DNA of 64,000 nt, taken from assembly GCF_035046485.1 (NCBI RefSeq), contig NC_085138.1, positions 294,854,256-294,918,255 of the forward strand, in the 5' to 3' direction. Source of the DNA: Aedes albopictus. Lineage: Eukaryota; Arthropoda; Insecta; Diptera; Culicidae. The position numbers were made by a program, and so were the translations under genes. This document shows positions 18,560 through 29,819 of this stretch, one piece after another; within the stretch, counting starts at the first letter, position 1, and every line of letters starts with the position of its first letter. The notes under the pieces were generated by a model, which was not told the origin of the DNA, ran no database searches, and worked only from the letters and a program-made list of their open reading frames with translations.

Positions 18560-20580
18560 TCTCAATTATTTCCATGTCAATGTAATTAACTATTTATCCA
18601 CCTAGTAGTGGACCTTTCCTTTTTTTTTCACAGAATTCAAAGAACAAAACTGCCGAAAATACGTAAGTTCCCCTAAGTACGGCGGAGGGAGAATTTCCAT
18701 CGCATATGATGATAATTTTTAAACTGATTGCGATCTATCCGGTAAAGTCGGATAAGAATATAAATCAGCTTATATAAGATACAACTATATCGTAATAAAC
18801 GATAACCTTATGTTTTGGTGCGATGAACATAACTTGTTCGCCTAAGTGTGCGAATGAACTCATCAAATATCAAATAAATTGGCACTATTACGTAGTGCGA
18901 TGATTATACGACTTCACTTGGTACTATAACTTCTAATGTCTGTTTAACTCCCACAGGTGTATGAATAAGCTGCTGTTTTAGTTGCAGCTGCGGTGCCAGA
19001 CAGCTACGTAAAAGTGAACATGAACAGCCATCATTGTGGTTACTAGATAATTCTTTTTGTTTGCATGGCCCTGATCAAGGTAAGTTTAAGGAAGGTACAA
19101 GCATATCATCAATCAGTGGATGAGGGGAGAGGTGTGTAGCGGCAGTTGGCAGCTGGCGAGTTTGTGTACACTGCGCTCTATCGTTGTCCACGGGGTTGCT
19201 AGGGTTGCTAGGTATTGTTTGTTTATCTCTGGTCAATTGAAAAAAAAAACAAGGACGAGCCAGCAGAGACCTAGGCAGAGACTAGCAGCCGTTGAGCATC
19301 ATACCAAGTGTAAATTTCTCGAAATGTTAAAGCCCCAGCGCTTCCAGTGGTCACGGCACGATGATGCGGTAACTATTATTGTTCTGGCTTGAGGTGACCA
19401 TCAACTTTTTGCTTCAAAAATACACGTCCAGGACCCCCAGTAGATAACACTGAAGGATGGATTAGGCGCTCTCCACACTTCACCGGGCCGGGCCCCGATC
19501 ATCGATTTCTTTCTAACGATATGGCGTTTCTATGGCTATTCTATGGCTAAAAAGCTATGGCGTTCTCTCTAGCCTGGCTGGGACCCGATCGAGCCCCGTC
19601 ACGGTGTGATGTGACATACGCCATTGTAATCGAATGCTAGTAATCGATGACCGGGGCACGGCCGAAGCCCACACGGTTTAGGCTCTGCCTAATGGGAATA
19701 GCCCAGTAGAATCTGTCCTCAAATTACTGCCCAGTGAGAGCATTTTTTTTTGGTCCAGCGGAATACATACACTACTAGACAAATTAGTTGCATCTTTAAT
19801 CAAGGGGACGGCAACCTATTTTTTTCACTATGGAGTTTGACAGGTTGGATTGTGCCTCCTTACGTGGAGCATAAATTTATGCTCCAGCCAAAATATTCAC
19901 CAACACTGTCTTGAAATTTGAATGTTAACCTTTTCACGAGGGATATCGGTGCAAAACGCTTACATTACATTAGATCTCATGAAAGTGTTGATTACAAAAA
20001 AGCGGCATTAATTGATAATTTTCAATTTCAGAGTGTCGATGTTTAGGTAAAGTTCCTACAGAGAGTGGAAATTGCTTGTGAAAATACACAAAACAACTCT
20101 TTTCGCAAACTTTGTTCGCCAAAGTGCGTTTTTCCTTATTTTCTCCCGCTTCTGTATTGAGTGAATGTTGGTATTAGTGAGCACTGGTTGCGCATGATAA
20201 GCGGCAACAAAATCAGATCACCGTAGCACCCCCGTGTCTTTAATCGATTATGTTCTGGGAGATACAAATAGGTAGGAACTATGGCTTTTTAATCAGGAGA
20301 TTCCATTATATTAAGAAATTAAAACTTTCTTCAAGAAAACTTCTAAAAAGGCGGACAAATTGATATTTCATTCATCCACCTTTTCAGAAGTTTTCGTACC
20401 ATCCTACAATCCCCGATGAAATACGTGAAATACTGTCACATATCCAATCATGGCTTGCTACATCTCAAACAGCCCAAAACCAAAACAAACTTGCCAGCTG
20501 TCGTTCACTTTTCCAATATGGCGGATTGTGTAATCTGGCATATTCGATTACCTTCCTTATACTTACCTTGGCCCTGATAG
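18560..20580. other. unassigned region with one candidate inverted-repeat element
   Basis: 19462-19692 has imperfect inverted ends (TTAGGC...CCCCGATCATCGATT against AATCGATGACCGGGGC...GCCTAA), a possible 231-base MITE without a clear target duplication. There is a short hairpin, GGAGCATAAATTTATGCTCC, at ~19877. A 90-codon plus ORF at 19120-19392 matches nothing I know. Confidence 0.35.
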
Positions 20581-20584
20581 TTGA

Positions 20585-20965
20585 AAAATGAGTGGTGCTG
20601 GCCAGGAAGTTCTCCAGGAAGCTCACTAGACTGATCAAAGTGAAGTTGAACGATGTAAACAACGGCGTAAGGGTTTTGAGCGGTCAGTCTATTTTTAATC
20701 ACGCCGAGGGCTACGACAAGATGATGTACTCTTATGTCAGTCATGTATACTGTGCAATATCGCCCAGGAAAGAGTTATGCGTTGAGCTTAGCTCAACAGC
20801 CGGGACGCGGTCCTCATGAAATCCGGTCAATTTGTCTGTTTTGCAGATGACATGGATATTATTGCTAGAAAATTTGGGCCGGTAGCAGAACTGATACGTG
20901 GAGTAGCAAAGGTCGGACTGAAAGTAAACGGCTCAAAAACTAAGTACATGCTGTCAGGCGCAATC
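20585..20965 (+). pseudogene. RTE-clade reverse transcriptase fragment with internal deletion
   Basis: 20592-20680 encodes KFSRKLTRLIKVKLNDVNNG, and 20816-20965 encodes QFVCFADDMDIIARKFGPVAE...KTKYMLSG. Both match parts of the RTE element at 56062-59160 (GKLTRLIKATMDG; QFVCFADDMDIIARTFGTVAE). FADD is the RT active-site motif. The sequence between them is deleted or scrambled, and the 3' side is replaced by a GAATTCC array. Confidence 0.75.
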
Positions 20966-20974
20966 ACAAACTCC

Positions 20975-21385
20975 GGGAATTCCTTCAGAAACTCCACCAG
21001 GGATACCCTCAGGAATTGCTCCAGAAATTCTTTCTGTGGTTCTTTCAGGAACTGCTCCAGGCATCATTTCAGGAATTCCTCCAGGGATGATTTCAGCATC
21101 CTCCTGATTCCTTCAGGAATTCGTCCTGGGTTTCCTTCAGAAATTTGAGAAATGTTTCCATTATATTTACTAGGGATACACCCAAGATTATCCCCAGCGA
21201 TGCATCCAGGAATATCTGCAGATTTTTTTTATTTTCAAATTACTTGATTTCTAGAAGAATTCCTCCAACAATTTATCTTGTAATGCCCTCTTCAGGTAGT
21301 TTTACAGAGATGCATTCCGAAGCCAGGAAAATCTCCAAGAATTCATCCAGGAATTCTTTAAAAAATTTCTCCAAGAAATCTTTTA
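20975..21385. repeat. GAATTCC-type degenerate minisatellite
   Basis: Repeats of about 12/24 bases of the form (A)GGAATTCCTCCAG, with heavy divergence. It abuts the RTE fragment. Confidence 0.7.
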
Positions 21386-21394
21386 GAACTTACT

Positions 21395-21958
21395 TACCTT
21401 ACCGATCAGGCTAAGGCCGGGGTGTACATAGTAGCCGTCTCCATTCCATCCGGTCCATGGCTCCAGTTCCGCACTCTGCGTAGGGTCCGCAGATCGTCCT
21501 CCACTTGGTTGACCCACCTAGCTCGCTGCGCTCCACGTCTTCTTATACCTGTCGGATGACTCTCGAGAACCATTTTAGTCGGGTTGCTATCCGACATCCT
21601 CATGACGTGACCCGCCCACCGTAGCCTCCCGATTTTCGCGGTATGGACGATGGTTGGTTCTCTCAGCAGCTGATGCAGCTCGTGGTTCATTCGCCTTCTC
21701 CAAGTCCCGTATGCCATCTGCACTCCGCCGTAGATGGTACGCAACACCTTCCGTTCGAAAACTCCAAGGGCGCGTTGGTCCTCTGCACGTAGGGTCCATG
21801 TTTCGTGCCCATAGAGGACGACCGGTCTAATCAGCGTTTTGTAGATGGTTAACTTCGTGTTACGGCGAACTTTGTTCGATCGTAGAGTTCTGCGGAGTCT
21901 GAAAGGTCTCTGAAACTCGGCATGAGCCCCCTCAAATCTCTCAGCTATTCGCAACCTT
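21395..21958 (-). pseudogene. RTE-clade 3' fragment (5'-truncated)
   Basis: A minus frame of ~180 codons (21954 to 21406) contains TLIRPVVLYGHETWTLRAED, FERKVLRTIYGG, WRRRMNHEL and GRLRWAGHVMRM, the C-terminal RT/thumb region of RTE elements. It ends with a GGTAAGGTAAGTAAG-like tail at ~21395. The open frame starts within RT, so this is a dead 5'-truncated copy. Confidence 0.8.
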
Positions 21959-22081
21959 GAAATCCAATCAAGTAATACTTAAATGGAATCCAATTAGGTA
22001 AAACTTCTATTTATTCAGTCCTGGATCATTACCTAAAAGGAGGTTTCAGTGTACTGAAAAATCTCCGGAACATACAGTGCA

Positions 22082-22334
22082 GGGATCTCCATTTAGCCTA
22101 GTGGTTAAGACTATGGACCACTAATTCGGAGATGGTGGGTTGGATTCCCGTTCCGGTCGAGAAAATTTTCTTGGGCATAGTGCGACTGTCCTTGCATTAC
22201 AATATAAATTCATGCAATGGCAGGCTAAGAAATCCCTTTATTTAATAATTGTGGAAGTGCTCAAGGAACACTAAGTTGGAGAGAGCCAGGCCCAGTTTCA
22301 GTGGGAACGTAGAGCCATAAAGATGAAGAAGAAG
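22082..22334 (+). mobile_element. tRNA-derived SINE with 10-base target duplication
   Basis: A-box-like TAGCCTAGTGGTTAAGAC and B-box-like GTGGGTTGGATTCCC form the head. The 3' part (AGTGCTCAAGGAACACTAAG...GGGAACGTAGAGCC) is homologous to the Feilai 3' region, ending in (GAA)n. ATACAGTGCA is repeated at 22072-22081 and 22335-22344. Confidence 0.8.
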
Positions 22335-22344
22335 ATACAGTGCA

Positions 22345-24225
22345 CCGAGATAAACCTCTTCTGCAAGAAGAAAAGGTTAAACCATCCTCAAAACATCCAT
22401 CAAAATAAACGTGACTTTCTCCAAAGCCACGGATGCTGTGGCGATACTTTCCCATGAATCCTGATTCTCGGTTCGTTGTATAGTGCGATGTTTTTTTTTA
22501 TTTTCTTCAGTATTCATCATGGGCACTCAACGTGCAAGCACAAAAATCCAATTCGTGCAGCTTTTCGCCCCCGGAAGAAAGTATGACAGAAATCGAAAGG
22601 CAGGAATTTTTTAAAAGAAATATTTCCATCCGACGGGGGCTTTCAGACCAACCGGCATGGTTGTCGTTATCGCTTGACGGGGTAAAACATTTCTTGGCCT
22701 CAGCCGACCTGAAGAGCATTGTCGAGTTCAAGAAGCTGAACAAACTCTATGAGTAATAGGTGATGTCGGAAAAATATTCGCCCTCGCTTCGTTCCCAACC
22801 ATTCGCCTTTCCCCCGGTAGCAGACGGGCGGAGAAAATGGAACGGAAATTGAACGTGACGAGTTTTCCAGAGAAATTTTTGAAGAGTCTCTTTCCTGCAA
22901 GAAGAGAATTTCTTATTTCAATTACAGCAAACTCTGACTGACTGACTGACTGACTGCTATTGCTGCTGGAGTTGCTCAGGGGTAAAACATTTTTCTTCCA
23001 ACAATCAGAGCTATCAATCTAGAGCTGGAAGCGTTGTACAAGAGCTCCAATTCATGCATGATGAAATGCTCGGAATGCGGATAAAACTGACGCTAGCAGA
23101 GGGCAATGAGTCAATTAAACTGAGCATTCGTATCCTGAGTATGCATGATTCCCATAATAGATTTAAGGGTTATGCTGTAATCTCAGGAAAAATTGTTCGT
23201 ACAGAAGGGGTTGCTTTTCCAATTATGATTCTTGAAGAAAGGCCTTTTTATGCTTGGATGATAAAATATGTGATTAAATATTAAACGACAAAAATGGTTT
23301 AGTGATGGACTTGATATTGAGGTCAAAAACAGATCATTTTTGCCTTTTTTCCATGAAACAGCATTTCGGAAAATCATTTCTGTTCGTTTGATACATTGTC
23401 ATCCTTCGTAGGCCAATCATTAATCTGGATTTCTAAGGCTACCGAAATATGTGCCTAAAGCTCATCCCAGCCAGCCTTTACAAACAGAGTTATTCGGAAA
23501 ACATATTGTTGCCACGCCGTACCGCCTCCGTCGCCAATTTATAGTCCCGCAGACAGTCATTGGCGGTCAGCTTTGGCTTAGTTAGACAATCCATTGGAAG
23601 CGTAAAGCTGTGCCTAAAAGTAGCGCTGCTTGGGCTGGGATGCCGGCATCTGCACGGCTAAAGCATGATAAATGATTATGGCAGTCGTGTTCCTTGCGGT
23701 CGGTTGCAAGCCGGCAAGTTGACAAAGGCAACGATCATTATCCAAGACAGTTTGGGGTCTCGAATCCATTCAACAACGGATTTGCCGTTTCGTTGTGACG
23801 TTATGTCTCAATTGGTATGTGGTGTGTTGAAGATTGGCTGCGTATGAAAATTCATCTACTGCGTGGGTTGGCCTAAAAAAACCAGATTCGGTGGTCACAT
23901 GGCTATCGTTTCTGATTCGTATCTAAAAGGACTTGGGTTCAATTCCTGGCCTGTCCCTCTCCTTCTGCTTTGTATCTTTCCATACTTTCTCTATATTCTT
24001 TAGATTTACAACCCATGCATCACAGTAAATAACACAGCGTAACAAAAGTTATCTTTTGGTCTGTCTCAAGAGCAAACTTATGTGTCTCTGACAAATTTTG
24101 GACCGCGGAATTCGAATGCTCAGATTTGCAAAATATGCGATTTTGGGCTTTTTTGACTGCAAGCCATTAAGCATGGAAATATTTTTTTAACCAATCTAAG
24201 GATAAATTGGCCAATTAACATCTAA
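22345..24225. other. unassigned region
   Basis: No known family recognised. Short open frames (22532-22756, 23054-23284) lack support. A (TGAC)n run (CTGACTGACTGACTGACTG) lies at ~22937. Confidence 0.3.
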
Positions 24226-24229
24226 ATTA

Positions 24230-24566
24230 GCGATTCGTGCAAAACATTTCGATGTTTTGAAAAAATTTCAAGCAATAATATATTATTGATAAACATACAA
24301 AGTTCCATTGAATTCGGTTAACTGGTCTCCGAGATATGACAGTTCGAAAATTAGTTGTATTAAAATAGTGTTTTACGAGAACGGTTTAGCTTCGCGAAAG
24401 ATTAACTAATCGAGCCTTAATTTGTACCAATGATGCATATATGGTAGGTTGACAAACAGTCAAAATTTGAGATATTTTGATGCACTCTATAAAAAGTTAC
24501 AGTATGTTGAACTTTTTTGTGAGATAAACAAAAGTTGCCTATCCCAAACATTTTGACCACCCCCTG
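24230..24566 (-). mobile_element. half of a TA-type inverted-repeat element
   Basis: Read on minus from CAGGGGGTGGTCAAAATG (24566 inward, flanked by TA), it follows the same order as the TIR of the 49227-50147 element (TGTAACTTTTT, GCATCAAA, a CGGAGACC/CGGATTC region, then CCGAAT). It appears to be one arm of a related family whose other arm is missing. Confidence 0.5.
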
Positions 24567-24635
24567 TACAAGAATAACTTAATGTGTTTTAGCCATAAAT
24601 AATATCATTGCATAATGCATAATCTGCAGCGATCC

Positions 24636-25385
24636 ATGAAGCTCTTGAAATCTCAAATGTCATTTCGAGGCACATATCCCTATAGTCAGGTCAGGTCAGC
24701 CAAACTACCTTGGAGTTCAGAACTTCAGATCTACACTCGTAACTAAGGCCATATCTGTCATACTGAGTAACGTTGCATAATCAACCACGTAGACTGGACC
24801 AATTTCAAGTCTACTATATATTATTATGAACCTTTTGGACATTGAGTGTCATCCAAACTATCCTGAAGTTTAGCTCTTGACAGTTACAGTAATTATTCGC
24901 ACAATAAACTTAAACATTACACATCAACTGTAATCTGTAATTCCCTTGGCATTCCATGAGTCATTTCAAGATAGTTTTGAGATATTCCAGATCAACCACA
25001 TTACTCCGGAAACTATAGCTTCAGGTCTTGACTTGTAGTAATAGCTTTTGTCACTTCGTTAAGTAGGCATACATAATCCACTTTATTTACCAAAGTAGTT
25101 CAAGGGACAATAAGCGTTTTTATATATTTTTGAGATGTTATGGGCCATCCTTACTGTTATGTAGCTTAGTTGATGAAAACAACCACTGTCACATGAGGTG
25201 TTTTTGTTTTAGACAGCAACGTTGAACAACCATATAGGATCCATGAACCTTTTAACTCTCAAGGGTCACTTCATGATAGTTTTGGGATTATTTTAGTCAT
25301 CTAATCTTTCATGGATACACAACTTTACATCTATACTTGCAATGCTAGCCTGCTACACTGAATAATGATACATAATGAAACATAC
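24636..25385. repeat. degenerate ~300-base tandem repeat
   Basis: Three diverged units begin at TCCATGA (24634, 24955, 25240) and share words such as TCATTTCRAG, a GTCTTGACTTGTA/CTATACTTGCA-like segment and GCATAATCCA/ACATAATGAA. It leads directly into the 11-base satellite. Confidence 0.35.
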
Positions 25386-25436
25386 TTATATTCTTCAAAG
25401 ACTAGTAGGCATTTGTAGTGTATGCACATCGCATAC

Positions 25437-26062
25437 AAATCCAATTCCAATACAATCCAAATCCAATCCAAATCCAATCCAAATCCAATCCAAATCCAAT
25501 CCAAATCCAATCCAAATCCAATCGAAATCCAATCGAAATCCAATCGAAATCCAATCGAAATCCAATCGAAATCCAATCGAAATCCAATCGAAATCCAATC
25601 GAAATCCAATCGAAATCCAATCGAAATCCAATCGAAATCCAATCGAAATCCAATCGAAATCCAATCGAAATCCAATCGAAATCCAATCCAAATCCAATCC
25701 AAATCCAATCCGAATCCAATCCAAATCCAATCCAAATCCAATCGAAATCCAATTGAAATCCAATCGAAATCCAATCGAAATCCAATCGAAATCCAATCGA
25801 AATCCAATCGAAATCCAATCGAAATCCAATCCAAATCCAATCCAAATCCAATCCAAATCCAATCCAAATCCAATCCAAATCCAATCCAAATCCAATCCAA
25901 ATCCAATCCAAATCCAATCGAAATCCAATCGAAATCCAATCGAAATCCAATCGAAATCCAATCGAAATCCAATCGAAACCCTATCGAAATCCAATCGAAA
26001 TCCAATCGAAATCCAATCGAAATCCAATCGAAATCCAATCCAAATCCAATCCAAATCCAATC
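25437..26062. repeat. 11-base satellite, array 1 (mixed variants)
   Basis: About 57 copies of an 11-base unit. Two variants, CCAATCCAAAT and CCAATCGAAAT, alternate in blocks: CC to ~25520, CG to ~25685, CC to ~25740, CG to ~25825, CC to ~25915, CG to ~26040, then CC. Because 11 is not a multiple of 3 and the unit lacks stops, every frame on both strands is open. The apparent long proteins are artefacts. Confidence 0.95.
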
Positions 26063-26331
26063 GAGGGGCCCAGAATCAAAGGGGTGTAAGTGACCATTTT
26101 GTCGATTTTGAGCTGAGCATATCATAAAATTCTTCAGATTTCAAGCTTTCAGGAACATTTTTAAGTTTGTTTTTACGATGATTGGAAAAATTACAATAAA
26201 TCAGAGAAAATTGTGTTGATTTTGAAACTTCATACATTTTGTATGGGAAGAAAAAAAGGTCAAAAACTTTAAACCTCATTTACTCGAAAGTGGGTTTTTG
26301 TCACTTACACCCCTTTGCTTCTAACCCCCTC
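26063..26331. mobile_element. 269-base MITE inside the satellite
   Basis: The ends GAGGGGCCCAGAATCAAAGG and (inverted) GAGGGGGTTAGAAGCAAAGG continue as GGTGTAAGTGAC on both sides, about 32 bases of TIR. Joining the flanks with one AATC removed restores the 11-base phase, so a 4-base duplication (AATC) is the best reading. No ORF. Confidence 0.75.
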
Positions 26332-28110
26332 AATCCAAATCCAATCCAAATCCAATCCAAATCCAATCCAAATCCAATTCAAATCCAATCCAAATCCAAT
26401 CCAAATCCAATCCAAATCCAATCCAAATCCAATCCAAATCCAATCCAAATCCAATCCAAATCCAATCCAAATCCAATCCAAATCCAATCCAAATCCAATG
26501 CAAATCCAATCCAAATCCAATCCAAATCCAATCCAAATCCAATCCAAATCCAATCCAAATCCAATCCAAATCCAATCCAAATCCAATCCAAATCCAATCC
26601 AAATCCAATCCAAATCCAATCCAAATCCAATCCAAATCCAATCCAAATCCAATCCAAATCCAATCCAAATCCAATCCAAATCCAATCCAAATCCAATCCA
26701 AATCCAATCCAAATCCAATCCAAATCCAATCCAAATCCAATCCAAATCCAATCCAAATCCAATCCAAATCCAATCCAAATCCAATCCAAATCCAATCCAA
26801 ATCCAATCCAAATCCAATCCAAATCCAATCCAAATCCAATCCAAATCCAATCCAAATCCAATCCAAATCCAATCCAAATTCAATCCAAATTCAATCCAAA
26901 TCCAATCCAAATCCAATCCAAATCCAATCCAAATCCAATCCAAATCCAATCCGAATCCAATCCAAATCCAATCCAAATCCAATCCAAATCCAATCCAAAT
27001 CCAATCCAAATCCAATCCAAATCCAATCCAAATCCAATCCAAATCCAATCCAAATCCAATCCAAATCCAATCCAAATCCAATCCAAATCCAATCCAAATC
27101 CAATGCAAATCCAATCCAAATCCAATCCAAATCCAATCCAAATCCAATCCAAATCCAATCCAAATCCAATCCAAATCCAATCCAAATCCAATCCAAATCC
27201 AATCCAAATCCAATCCAAATCCAATCCAAATCCAATCCAAATCCAATCCAAATCCAATCCAAATCCAATCCAAATCCAATCCAAATCCAATCCAAATCCA
27301 ATCCAAATCCAATCCAAATCCAATCCAAATCCAATCCAAATCCAATCCAAATCCAAAACCAATCCAAATCCAATCCAAATCCAATCCAAATCCAATCCAA
27401 ATCCAATCCAAATCCAATCCAAATCCAATCCAAATCCAATCCAAATCCAATCCAAATCCAATCCAAATCCAATCCAAATCCAATCCAAATCCAATCCAAA
27501 TCCAATCCAAATCCAATCCAAATCCAATCCAAATCCAATCCAAATCCAATCCAAATCCAATCCAAATCCAATCCAAATCCAATCCAAATCCAATCCAAAT
27601 CCAATCCAAATCCAATCCAAATCCAATCCAAATCCAATCCAAATCCAATCCAAATCCAATCCAAATCCAATCCAAATCCAATCCAAATCCAATCCAAATC
27701 CAATCCAAATCCAATCCAAATCCAATCCAAATCCAATCCAAATCCAATCCAAATCCAATCCAAATCCAATCCAAATCCAATCCAAATCCAATCCAAATCC
27801 AATCCAAATCCAATCCAAATCCAATCCAAATCCATTCCAAATCCATTCCAAATCCAATCCAAATCCAATCCAAATCTTATTCAAATCCAATCCAATTCCA
27901 ATCCAAATCCAATCCAAATCCAATCCAAATCCAATCCAAATCCAATCCAAATCCAATCCAAATCCAATCCAAATCCAATCCACATCAAATCCAAATCCAG
28001 TCAGAATTCAACCCAAATGCTATCAAAATCCAGTCCAAAGCCAATCTAAATCCTAACCAAATCCAGACCGAACCTGATCTAAATCCAATCCAAATCCTAT
28101 CAAAATTTCA
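26332..28110. repeat. 11-base satellite, array 2 (homogeneous)
   Basis: About 160 copies of CCAATCCAAAT with very few changes (for example GCAAAT at ~26500 and 27107, and a phase break at ~27356). It decays gradually from 27830 to 28170. Much more uniform than array 1 and lacking its CG variant. Confidence 0.95.
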
Positions 28111-28174
28111 TCCAAAATCTCATTCAAGTATCATTCCAAAGCCACTTCAATACCTATTCTATCCAAATTGATAC

Positions 28175-28660
28175 CAAACAAATCAAGCCAAATTCAAGTA
28201 AAATTCAGTTAGAACCTTATCGACATCCTAGCCAAATTTCTATTGAGTCTCGCACTAACGTTTTCCATTAGTTTCTCATTAAAGCTCACATCTAACATGC
28301 AGCAAGCTATCATCCAAATTTTCGTTGAAATCAAAGAGATTCCCTAAAAATCACACCATTTTCTTTTGCAGCTATTTCTTAAAATTAATTTTTATAGTTC
28401 AAACAATATTTTCAGTTATTTGAGCAGCATTCTGGAATTCACACCGGACTTCTCATTAGAACTTTGGTTTAAATCCCAATTAAATCTCTATTAAAATTCG
28501 TTATCCATTATGACAAAACAACCCATGTTCCCTCTACACTTTCTCCTCATTATTCAGGCCATTTCGGGCCGCGATTAAGTACTAGAGACGTAAACCTTTC
28601 CCTGACACAGACTTCAAGTCAGAACTCTAGTGATGAAACCCGACACGGGATGCCCGATTA
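28175..28660. other. unassigned spacer
   Basis: AT-rich and unique-looking. No ORF or repeat recognised beyond the fading satellite edge. Confidence 0.4.
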
Positions 28661-28666
28661 GGAATA

Positions 28667-28859
28667 CAGTAAAACCTCCATGAGTCGATATTGAAGGGAC
28701 CATCGACTCAAGGAAATATCGAGTAGTGGAACAAAAATCCTTTGGGAAGCTTTTTGGGGGACCATCATAGTAACCCAGAAATTATTTTTCAGTATGGAGA
28801 AAATTACCTCCATGAGTCGATATCGAGTCAAGGAACATCGACTCATGGAGGTTTGACTG
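28667..28859. mobile_element. 193-base TA-flanked MITE
   Basis: The ends CAGTAAAACCTCCATGAGTC and (inverted) CAGTCAAACCTCCATGAGTC lie between TA dinucleotides (28665-28666, 28860-28861). The ATCGACTCAT motif is repeated inside. CAGT ends and TA target suggest a Tc1/pogo-type mobiliser. Confidence 0.8.
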
Positions 28860-29039
28860 TAGTTTTCCTAGACAAAACCGAGCTATGAACACAGTAACAA
28901 ATGTTGTGAACTGAAAGGCAAACTGCCAAATAAAAAACATTTCCAGGATTACTGATGGGCCTAAACCAATTAATGAAACCTCGTCATCCTGTGATCGGAA
29001 GATGTTATCCATCTGGATAACAGAGCACATTTATGTTCT

Positions 29040-29235
29040 GTATTTACACTTAATTTATTTCGCCGAGGCCGGCAAAATAAATCGCCGAGAATCCAACAGC
29101 TGAGTGCTCGGTAAAAATCTCGGTAAAAGTTCAAATTGCCGACTAGGCTGCAAACTTGATAAACATCATCTGTCAAAATTTAACGAGTGGCTCGGTAATA
29201 TATTGCCGAAAATTTCGGCATACATTATTACCGAA
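29040..29235. repeat. CGGTAA/GCCGA-rich segment
   Basis: Repeated CTCGGTAA, GCCGA and CCGAAATT words and the palindrome TGCCGAAAATTTCGGCA (~29203). Similar words occur inverted at 30420-30610, so the pair may be arms of an old foldback element of ~1.6 kb. The arms do not align well end to end. Confidence 0.3.
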
Positions 29236-29324
29236 ATTCAGTAAATGTTTGTTTTCTTTCATGGTTTTCAATAAGAAGAAGCAAAATAAAACAAAAAAAT
29301 ATAATTAGGTTAAAAAATTTATTC

Positions 29325-29375
29325 AGAGATGAACCAGCCTAAGGCAGGAAGCCTCTTTAATAACAAAAAAAATAG
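29325..29375 (+). repeat. LINE 3'-tail-like fragment
   Basis: GATGAACCAGCCTAAGGCAG...CCTCTTTAATAAC resembles the short insertion at 51644-51707 (GACGAACCAGCCAAGGGCTG...TTCTTTAATAAAG). Probably a truncated non-LTR 3' end. Confidence 0.45.
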
Positions 29376-29425
29376 TAAAAATACAACTTCACACTTCCCC
29401 CGAGGTCTCTTTCTCCCAATCCTCC

Positions 29426-29718
29426 TTATACACGCTCGCGGATGCGCCGGGCCAGCTGGATATCCATCGGCATGATTGTGACGCGCATGATGTGGGTCGC
29501 GCACAGATTGGTGTCCTCGAACAATCTGATCAGGTACGTTTCGCTGGCTTCCTGCAGGGCAGCAGCGGTGGCACTTAGGAAGCGCAGATCTATCTTGAAA
29601 TCCTGCGCAATTTAACGCACCACTGGAGCGGCAACTTGCGGATCAGCAACTCGGTGGACTTTCAGAAGTGACGAATTTCCCGCGGAGCTACCGTTTCCGG
29701 CAGGTAACAATGCGGCTT
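29426..29718 (-). pseudogene. histone H3 pseudogene, residues ~37-135
   Basis: The minus strand reads KPHCYLPETVAPREIRHF, a stop, then KSTELLIRKLPLQ. After a ~4-base deletion (and GAA to TAA) it continues [20 protein letters not shown]...[10 protein letters not shown]...[18 protein letters not shown] and a stop. This is the H3 core from Lys37 to the end, intronless, with one codon lost before the C-terminus. The lost bases account for the 293-base length (300 minus 4 minus 3). The tail residues 1-36 are absent. Two stops and a frameshift make it non-functional. It is probably an old retrocopy or fragment of a histone cluster gene; no other histone gene lies nearby. Confidence 0.85.
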
Positions 29719-29819
29719 GCTTCATGACGATCGAAGTAGCGTCCCGACAGCAACCAAACAGGCACCAGAAAACATTCCTCCTTCAACGCTCCTTCTCCAA
29801 ACCAACGAGCTGAAAAGAT

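Noticed and set aside
25437..28110. Regular array that might suggest CRISPR
   Set aside because: Units are 11 bases with no spacers, and the window is eukaryotic.
25331..28171. Very long ORFs (up to 618 codons) on both strands
   Set aside because: Products of an 11-base stop-free satellite; all frames give the same peptide repeat.
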